A stretch of DNA of 64,000 bases, taken from the NCBI RefSeq assembly GCF_014805625.2, contig NW_023998564.1, forward strand, positions 643,014 through 707,013, given 5' to 3'. The stretch is from Glossina fuscipes. Lineage: Eukaryota > Arthropoda > Insecta > Diptera > Glossinidae. Within the stretch, counting starts at the first letter, position 1. Every line of letters begins with the position of its first letter. The position numbers and the translations under genes are program-made. The notes beneath the pieces were generated by a model that had not been told where the DNA came from, did no database searches, and worked only from the letters and a program-made list of their open reading frames with translations. Shown here piece after piece: positions 60,812 to 64,000 of this stretch.

Positions 60812-63638
60812 TAAAATAATAAAATAATCTAGGCTGGGATTAAATACTCTTTTCAATTATTTTCATTTGAGGACACCAACATTCCTTCGAAGCTACTTTT
60901 AAAAATAGTAGGGCAAAAAAGTTCGCTCTAAAGTAACATTATTTGAAGTTAGCATTTACTTACTCTCTAAAGTAACAAAATTCGAAGTTCGCTGATTTAC
61001 TTACTCTCTGAAGTAACAAAATTCGAAGTTCGCTCATTTACTTACGCTCTAAAGTAACAAAATTCGAAGTTATTTCACATTTTTTTTTACGTACGCAGAG
61101 AGAGGTTGTGTCTCTATAGAGCAGCGGATTAAAGACAATATAAGAAAGAAAATTGTGATATATAAAAATCCCAGCAAATGAGCTCATACTGAACTGAATT
61201 CAAACACCGAAAAATGTATATTCAGTGGAATATTAAAAATTTGTTCAGCTCTTTCACAGGAGTATAGATTAAGAAAATATCAAGTGTTCTTCCGACTCAA
61301 TTGGTAGTTAAAATGCTTTAAATGCTTTACACAATACTATATTTTCCTCATCCACTGAAGAATGCTGTGACGTTGTAACATGATTGTCTTTAGCGAGGCC
61401 ATTGATAGTATGGATACACGATTTTGCAGTTTTGGTTGATAATTTAGCAATTTACTTTACTTAGATTGGTTCACATTTTTTATAGTAAAACTGAACTAAA
61501 CGATATCCAGCATTTCTCCTCTCATGTTACATACGAAATGGTGAAATTGCTATAGTTTTATATTTTAGAGATGATAGTGCGTAAAATCACCACGAAAAAA
61601 ATGAAGAAAACATTTCACAAGCGATAAGTACGAAACTGCAAATATGGAAGATACTTGAAAATCCGTTCGTTTGTTACAGAAATGAGAAACCTTTCTGGGT
61701 AATGGAAACATACTCGCAAACTTAATATACTCTTGCACCAGAAGTGATGTAAGGTTTAAAGAATGGTCAATCGGTTTTTATGGGCGTGGCATTCGATTTT
61801 CCCCTATTTATAAAAATTGGCCATGTACGAGAATAAGCGTATAAAAATTGGCCAGATACGAGAATAAGCGTATTATATTCTCAATAATTCGAAAAATGTG
61901 AGAATAAGCGTCTGAATTTGTTTACATTTGTTGAATAATTGTTCAAGATTAAAAAAAGGGGCATAAAGAAGCATTAGAAAAATTATTTTTCAATTTCGAA
62001 AAAAACTGTATCTTTGCTCTCAAACTTGTTTCTGTTAAATAAATTTCTTTAGGATGTTAAAAAACGTGAAGCATATGTTAAGGCGGTATTCGGTTAGGTA
62101 AATAATGTGAACGAGAATGAGAAAAATGTGCTAATGCCGTGTGAAAATGACGAAAAAAACCGATGAAAGCCAAAAAAAAAATTGAATAATATTTTTATGT
62201 GAATAATATTGTGTAGATAGATATGCGTGTATTAAACAGCTATAATAATGTAAATCTCATGTTACAACGATATATATATAATCTTTTTTTATCACAAACG
62301 AACTCATGCAACACTGACGTAAACACTTTAACACAGCCGAATATGAAAATAAATTATAGCATGTAATGAAAATATATCTCAGCTTCTAATTTGGACTTAA
62401 CTCTATGCATACGTCATTTTGATAAATAAGTAAAAAAAAAATATTTGGAAAACATTAATGAAATTCGAATTGAACGATCGATTTAGAAATGAAATGAAAT
62501 GAAATTTATTAAACATGCTAAAAATTGTATCTCTTTTTTTTTGAAATTTCAAACAATCGTTTGAGAAATGTTTTAAACGATCAAATGATCAATATCAACA
62601 ATTTTAAACGGTTGTTTTCAATTGCTTGCGGTTTTTTTTTAACCTATAACAGAAAGTAAAAAGTTAACTTTTTATTTTTAAATTGATAAAAATTTACTTT
62701 ACAAAACCAGTGCAGAGCTAGAAATTAAAGGGAAACAGCACAATTTTTTTTCAAAAAAAGTAAATTCTTTTCAAATTAATTACATGTCAAATTGAAACAA
62801 GAATAAAGTTAGTAATGTATATAAAAGAGAGTGAGAGGGACAGACAGAGGAAGCGACTACGGGGAAGTTAAGGAAATTAAGTTTGGATTCTATTCGGATA
62901 AAGAGGACTTGTTACGTATACAATAATATATATATAGATCTATATAAGAATAGACATACAGATTTTAGTAAGTGAATTAATTTATTTCGCTGCAATAGAA
63001 CACTTAGATTTAACAATAATACATACCGTTCTATGGAACTAACATTGCCGGTACGCTCTGAAAATTCTTTAATCTCATCATTTGATTTGATATTATTTAG
63101 TAAAGTTTCACCATGCTTGGCAGCAGCTAATATCTCGTCCTAAGATTTAAATAAAATTATAAATACTTTTTGGTGGTGGTTTATATATCACCTTTAATCT
63201 TTCATAATCGACGCCCTGATCATCGAGAAGTTTTTGAGTAGCTTCCACCGAATTCGGAAATTCAGTATCGTGTATGGCTTGGATGAAAATATCTAATTCA
63301 GCCGATACTTGATGAGTTAAGCTTGAAAATTTTTCTAATGACTTTTATATACACAAAGCACATATTAATATTTTTTCTTTCGTTGGCTATAAAACTTAAA
63401 AACTTACAATTCTTTGCTGAATCCATTCATGATGGGAATAAATTAATGTACCGCCCATATCCGATGTTAGTTGATTTTGCTCAATATATTCATGCAAATC
63501 GTTTAATGCTGAACATATCACTAAACGGAAACGATATTCATCTTTGGAAAATTTTGTACTGACTTCTGAAATCGCCTTTTGAAAGAGGCCAGACGGCCGG
63601 AGAACGTAGACCACATGTATAATGCCAGGAAAATATAT
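34725..63638 (-). CDS. MCF2/MCF2L-like Dbl-family Rho guanine-nucleotide exchange factor gene, internal part (7 exons)
   Basis: Seven exons, read from 63638 down to 34725, join into an uninterrupted 482-codon frame. Every junction has GT and AG, and the phases agree. The protein follows vertebrate MCF2L/MCF2 in order: the C-terminal part of the CRAL-TRIO (Sec14-like) lipid-binding domain, the spectrin-like helical region, and a proline-rich linker. Known family members activate Rho/Cdc42-type GTPases at membranes through a DH-PH module. That module is not in the window, so exchange activity is inferred from the family. The gene is partial at both ends: exon 63638 has a splice acceptor in front, and exon 34725 ends in a good donor. 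Intron sizes are 66, 52, 3650, 767, 77 and 22856 bp, and the long ones hold transposon debris. It may be the orthologue of the Drosophila gene I recall as CG30440; I could not verify this. Confidence 0.9.
36488..37005 (+). mobile_element. GTCY-core dispersed repeat, family B
   Basis: It begins TTATACCCACGGCCGTAAGA, has GTGAAATTCCAAGTTGATTT and CCATGTCTGTCTGGCTGTG near 36610-36640, and ends CTCCGCCGAATATAACTTTC then TTACTTATTAG. It matches 7410-8173 with an internal deletion. Confidence 0.65.
43600..44260 (+). pseudogene. Degraded mariner transposase relic, related to the 49787 element
   Basis: Fragments HSGRPITDK at 43695, NVEKKTVLKYLHE near 43785, then SHHNNAKPST near 44000 (the HDN motif with Asp replaced by Asn), LVWEISTHLP near 44075 and NYKKLTLED near 44130. 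The order and the last motif resemble HLHKAGFKKK, LGWEVLMHPPY and NDKKLESRED of the younger mariner at 49787-51048, so the two probably belong to the same subfamily. Several stops and frameshifts are present. Confidence 0.7.
46000..46345 (-). repeat. Family C repeat, minus orientation
   Basis: GAAAAAGTGGTCTGATC, AACAGATGGACAGAGAAGAT near 46285, and GAATCGATCAATAAAAGGCG match the inverse family C order. Confidence 0.5.
46780..47515 (-). repeat. Diverged tandem-like dispersed repeat (family D)
   Basis: A motif of the form TTTTTATCAAATAACTATGATG, followed by an AAAAATT-rich stretch, recurs about every 120 bp (near 46970, 47095 and 47210). The end, CCAAAATTGCGACCTGTGGG then TTGAACCTAAG, matches the family C flank. 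Similar sequence occurs near 880-1110 and 17990-18430. Confidence 0.45.
48880..49560 (-). mobile_element. Family A-like repeat without a clear hairpin
   Basis: Reverse GTCY stretches are near 48985 (GGACAGACAAACAGACGCAC) and 49425 (ACAGACAGACAGAGCGAC). TTCTGGGCGTTGCAAACGTT near 49510 matches the outer end of other family A copies. Confidence 0.5.
49787..49819 (+). repeat. mariner terminal inverted repeat (3' side of the transposase)
   Basis: 33 bases beginning TTAGTTTGGGG, preceded by TA. The exact reverse complement is at 51016-51048. Confidence 0.95.
49835..50863 (-). pseudogene. mariner transposase, D,D34D type, broken by one in-frame stop
   Basis: From ATG at 50863 the frame runs 342 codons to a stop at 49835. 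It is interrupted only by TGA at 50236-50234 (codon 210), probably from a Cys TGC codon, since the frame resumes directly with QQLDRL. N-terminal helix-turn-helix sequence is present, then WVPHQL at residue 116, VTGDEKW with the first Asp at 153, HQDN with the second Asp at 238, and SPDLAPSDYHLF with the third Asp at 273. Exactly 34 residues separate the last two, diagnostic of mariner. Only 84 residues lie between the first two aspartates, where I expect about 92 from Mos1, so an in-frame loss of about 8 codons near GEAPQTARK is likely. A WWY also replaces the usual WWD. The copy is therefore almost certainly inactive. Mariner transposases cut and paste DNA at TA sites. Confidence 0.93.
51016..51048 (-). 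repeat. mariner terminal inverted repeat (5' side of the transposase)
   Basis: 33 bases ending CCCCAAACTAA, followed by TA. Perfect inverse of 49787-49819. Confidence 0.95.
51490..52220 (+). mobile_element. Family A-like repeat, decayed
   Basis: It contains GCCACAAAAAGAAAGCTATCG, GAAAGACACGCTTACATGCA and TTTAGGATAACGAGGATGG in the order seen in the fuller copies. A second core with TCCATCTGTCTCTTTGCACA lies near 51945. The terminal hairpin is lost. Confidence 0.45.
52990..53790 (+). pseudogene. Degraded mariner transposase relic
   Basis: Pieces appear in order but in shifting frames. An N-terminal SAA.A fragment sits near 53010, and DEKPSQTL and RRLDAMGKIQ near 53120-53215. VADDEK with an immediate stop is near 53320, corresponding to VTGDEKW. 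LLCIEWDQQGVVYYELLK is at 53430, then NETVSADVCRRELNKL, SSDYHLFRSM at 53670, and LPERWEK at 53750. The middle HDN motif is lost in a frameshift. It belongs to a different mariner lineage from the copy at 49787-51048. No paired termini were recognised. Confidence 0.85.
54765..54920 (+). mobile_element. Family A repeat, internally deleted
   Basis: It keeps the left arm (CATATTCTTGATCAACATCA, then GATTTAAGCATGTCCG) and the right arm (GGCGATGGGTATTAAAGATTCGGT-CACC-ACCGAAT, then TTGTTACTTATTT). The several hundred bases that separate the arms in 20377-21110 are gone. Confidence 0.7.
55272..55424. mobile_element. MITE, 153 bp with about 29-bp inverted termini
   Basis: The left end 55272-55300 begins TAATACACCCAATTCC and ends TTACACGGT. 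The right end 55397-55424 is its near-perfect inverse, ACCGTGTAAGAAGG then AATTGGGTGTATTA. TA flanks both sides (55270-55271, 55425-55426). The inside repeats the CGTGTAA word. There is no coding capacity. The TA flank suggests mobilisation by a Tc1/mariner-type enzyme, but the termini do not resemble those of the local mariner. Confidence 0.8.
56854..57206 (-). mobile_element. Family A repeat, minus orientation
   Basis: It starts AACAAGTAAGAAAATAATATT, followed by a slightly mismatched hairpin (ATTCGCT...ACCGAAT) and GTGCCCATC. It ends GGGCGTTGTAGACGTTTTGA and TACGGCGATGGGTATC. The GTCY core is almost lost. Confidence 0.6.
57749..57958 (-). CDS. MCF2L-like gene, exon f: spectrin-like region
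   Basis: The exon has 70 codons in phase 0 at both ends. The acceptor is a strong ttttttcaattccag and the donor GTAAGT. The peptide ANEWCTNGVELLTSQRIEKC matches the WCxxGIYLLASQxVDKCQS motif of MCF2/MCF2L. It then runs through SLQEIQTFI, equivalent to ALxxIxxFL of the family. The next exon of the gene lies 22856 bp downstream, across an intron packed with mariner and GTCY-core repeats. Confidence 0.94.
58036..58344 (-). CDS. MCF2L-like gene, exon e: spectrin-like region
   Basis: The exon has 103 codons in phase 0 at both ends. Its acceptor is gtctttgttag and its donor GTTTGC, which is weak but is followed by an in-phase exon 77 bp on. The peptide contains MTEIGESVARVDCLIEQ, AGQQLIGSRGVYPWEIV and PKCDELQRICDII. 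These correspond to GIGDSVxHVExxL, GDQLIxxxHYAxDxI and RPxCxELRxLCD in vertebrate MCF2L. The region is a helical bundle of spectrin type and probably mediates folding or partner contacts rather than catalysis. Confidence 0.93.
58392..59090 (-). mobile_element. Family A repeat filling the intron between exons d and e
   Basis: The hairpin ATTCGGT-AGTA-ACCGAAT is at 58408-58425. The reverse GTCY core GGACAGACAGATAGACGGGC lies near 58995, and the end is CACCCTCATCCTTCTGTAAA. It accounts for about 700 of the 767 bp of this intron. It stops about 20 bp short of the exon d donor and starts about 50 bp from the exon e acceptor. Confidence 0.65.
59112..59376 (-). CDS. MCF2L-like gene, exon d: core spectrin-like repeat with glutamine-rich insertion
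   Basis: The second half encodes LLVQLEETERRFDEFWRTH and CLELRRFEQGFRDLQ, a near-perfect match to the spectrin-like repeat of MCF2L/MCF2 (LLVQLxETExxFxxFWxxH, CLxLxxFExxF). The first half is a fly-specific glutamine-rich stretch (QYQQQHSQQQQ) before KKPQYYDDC. The donor is CAG/GTAAAG at 59112. The acceptor is ambiguous: cag/A (start 59376), aag/C (59379) and cag/T (59370) all keep the phase after exon c and differ by one to three residues. I chose cag/A. The pyrimidine tract upstream is poor, so the 5' edge is less certain than the 3' edge. Confidence 0.88.
60918..61074 (+). repeat. Minisatellite, about four 41-bp units
   Basis: The core AAGTAACAAAATTCGAAGTT recurs at 60970, 61011 and 61052 (41-bp spacing), with a diverged first unit at 60931. 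The linker is CGCTxATTTACTTACTCTCT. It lies within intron c-d of the MCF2L-like gene. Confidence 0.88.
61810..61871 (+). repeat. 31-bp tandem duplication
   Basis: Two near-identical adjacent copies of ATAAAAATTGGCCA....ACGAGAATAAGCGT start at 61810 and 61841. The tail GAGAATAAGCGT occurs once more near 61900. Confidence 0.8.
63027..63139 (-). CDS. MCF2L-like gene, exon c: spectrin-like region
   Basis: The exon has 113 nt and ends after two bases of an Arg codon (CG), so the next exon must supply one base. The acceptor reads aaatcttag and the donor GTATGT. The peptide begins DEILAAAKHGETLLNNI and ends near NVSSIER. It corresponds to the helical segment preceding the conserved LLVQLxETE motif of MCF2L. 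Sequence conservation is weaker than in neighbouring exons. Phase continuity with both neighbours is the strongest support. Confidence 0.87.
63192..63341 (-). CDS. MCF2L-like gene, exon b: start of spectrin-like region
   Basis: The exon has 50 codons in phase 0 at both ends. Its acceptor reads gtatataaaag and its donor GTGATA. The peptide (SLEKFSSLTHQVSAELDIF, later TEFPNSVEATQKLLDDQG) aligns with the stretch just after the Sec14-like domain in MCF2L, where vertebrate proteins have ESFALxxKxTAxxLQ and ELPxxxxST. It is amphipathic and predicted helical. The intron before it is 66 bp and the intron after it is 52 bp, typical minimal fly introns. Confidence 0.9.
63408..63638 (-). CDS. MCF2L-like gene, exon a: C-terminal CRAL-TRIO (Sec14-like) domain
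   Basis: The exon has 77 codons, starting and ending on codon boundaries. The acceptor reads ttatatttcag and the donor reads GTAAGT. The peptide contains VYVLRPSGLFQKA near residue 10 and QLTSDMGGTLIYSHHEW near residue 55. These are the VLRP(S/T)xFFQ and QLTxxLGGTLxYxHxxW motifs that close the Sec14-like domain in MCF2, MCF2L and Trio-type GEFs. In that family the domain binds phosphoinositides and restrains or localises the exchange factor. The frame upstream is not open past the acceptor, so earlier exons lie beyond 64000. Confidence 0.92.
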
Positions 63639-64000
63639 CTGAAATATAATGGAAAATCCATGAAGCTGAACATGTAGCTTAATGAAAGGGTTTCAATCTA
63701 TGCTTTAATACGATTATAAAAACAAAGGAAAGAGACGTCCCGCCCAATTTTTGTAATTTGTTCATTAGGTTTCTGTTGGTTTAATTTTTATGCGGAAAAT
63801 AAGTTCTATTTTGAAAATCGAATAACGAGCAACGGTAAAGAATATATATGAATTGACAACGATGAAAAACGAAAACGATTCTTGTTTTACACGATTTATA
63901 TCAATCTTTATAATCTTTAGCAATATAAAAAATACACTTTTCTACGAGAATTGTTTTTTAATACGAATCTCAAAAAAAATTTTTTTCGTTCTAATTTTTA
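63639..64000 (-). other. Intronic sequence upstream of exon a, no gene seen
   Basis: AT-rich sequence with stops in all frames. Its 3' end on the minus strand is the acceptor of exon a. The preceding exons of the MCF2L-like gene should lie beyond the window end. Confidence 0.7.

Larger units (their letters stand above)
59377..63026 (-). other. Intron c-d of the MCF2L-like gene (3.65 kb)
   Basis: The donor is GTATGT; the acceptor lies beside 59376. It contains AT-rich sequence, a TA microsatellite near 60793, two minisatellites (60918-61074 and 61810-61871), and no coding stretch that I can recognise. Confidence 0.8.

Overview
The window looks like nuclear DNA of a higher (cyclorrhaphan) fly. 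It is AT-rich and has very little coding sequence. Its small introns are 52-77 bp with GT...AG ends. It also carries mariner transposons, GTCY-microsatellite dispersed repeats of the kind known from flies, and tRNA-derived SINE-like copies. I cannot decide between a tephritid and a calyptrate fly from the sequence alone.

Only one host gene can be supported. It lies on the minus strand and covers most of the window. Seven exons (63408-63638, 63192-63341, 63027-63139, 59112-59376, 58036-58344, 57749-57958, 34725-34892) splice into one open frame of 1446 nt (482 codons) with matching phases. The product matches the middle of the Dbl-family Rho exchange factors MCF2/MCF2L: the end of the CRAL-TRIO (Sec14-like) domain, the spectrin-like region, and the start of a proline-rich linker. 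The gene is open at both ends. The N-terminal exons must lie beyond 64000. The catalytic DH-PH exons were not found in 1-34724 and probably lie beyond position 1.

The 22.9-kb intron between 57749 and 34892, and the region 1-34724 (probably the next intron), are filled with transposon debris. The best element is a mariner at 49787-51048 with identical 33-bp inverted termini and TA flanks. Its transposase has one in-frame stop and appears to lack about eight codons between the first two catalytic aspartates. At least six older, frameshifted mariner relics of several lineages lie at 25800-26215, 29895-30100, 31330-31790, 34130-34455, 43600-44260 and 52990-53790.

Other content includes numerous short repeats with a GTCY core and a terminal ATTCGGT/ACCGAAT hairpin (probably DINE-1/mini-me-like non-autonomous Helitron relatives), two SINE-like copies, a 153-bp MITE, a LINE reverse-transcriptase scrap, and three minisatellites. 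A broken fragment of an SLC16-type (monocarboxylate transporter) gene lies at 33365-33723. I saw no new multi-gene system. The notable points are the exon structure, the mariner, the transporter fragment and the hairpin repeats.
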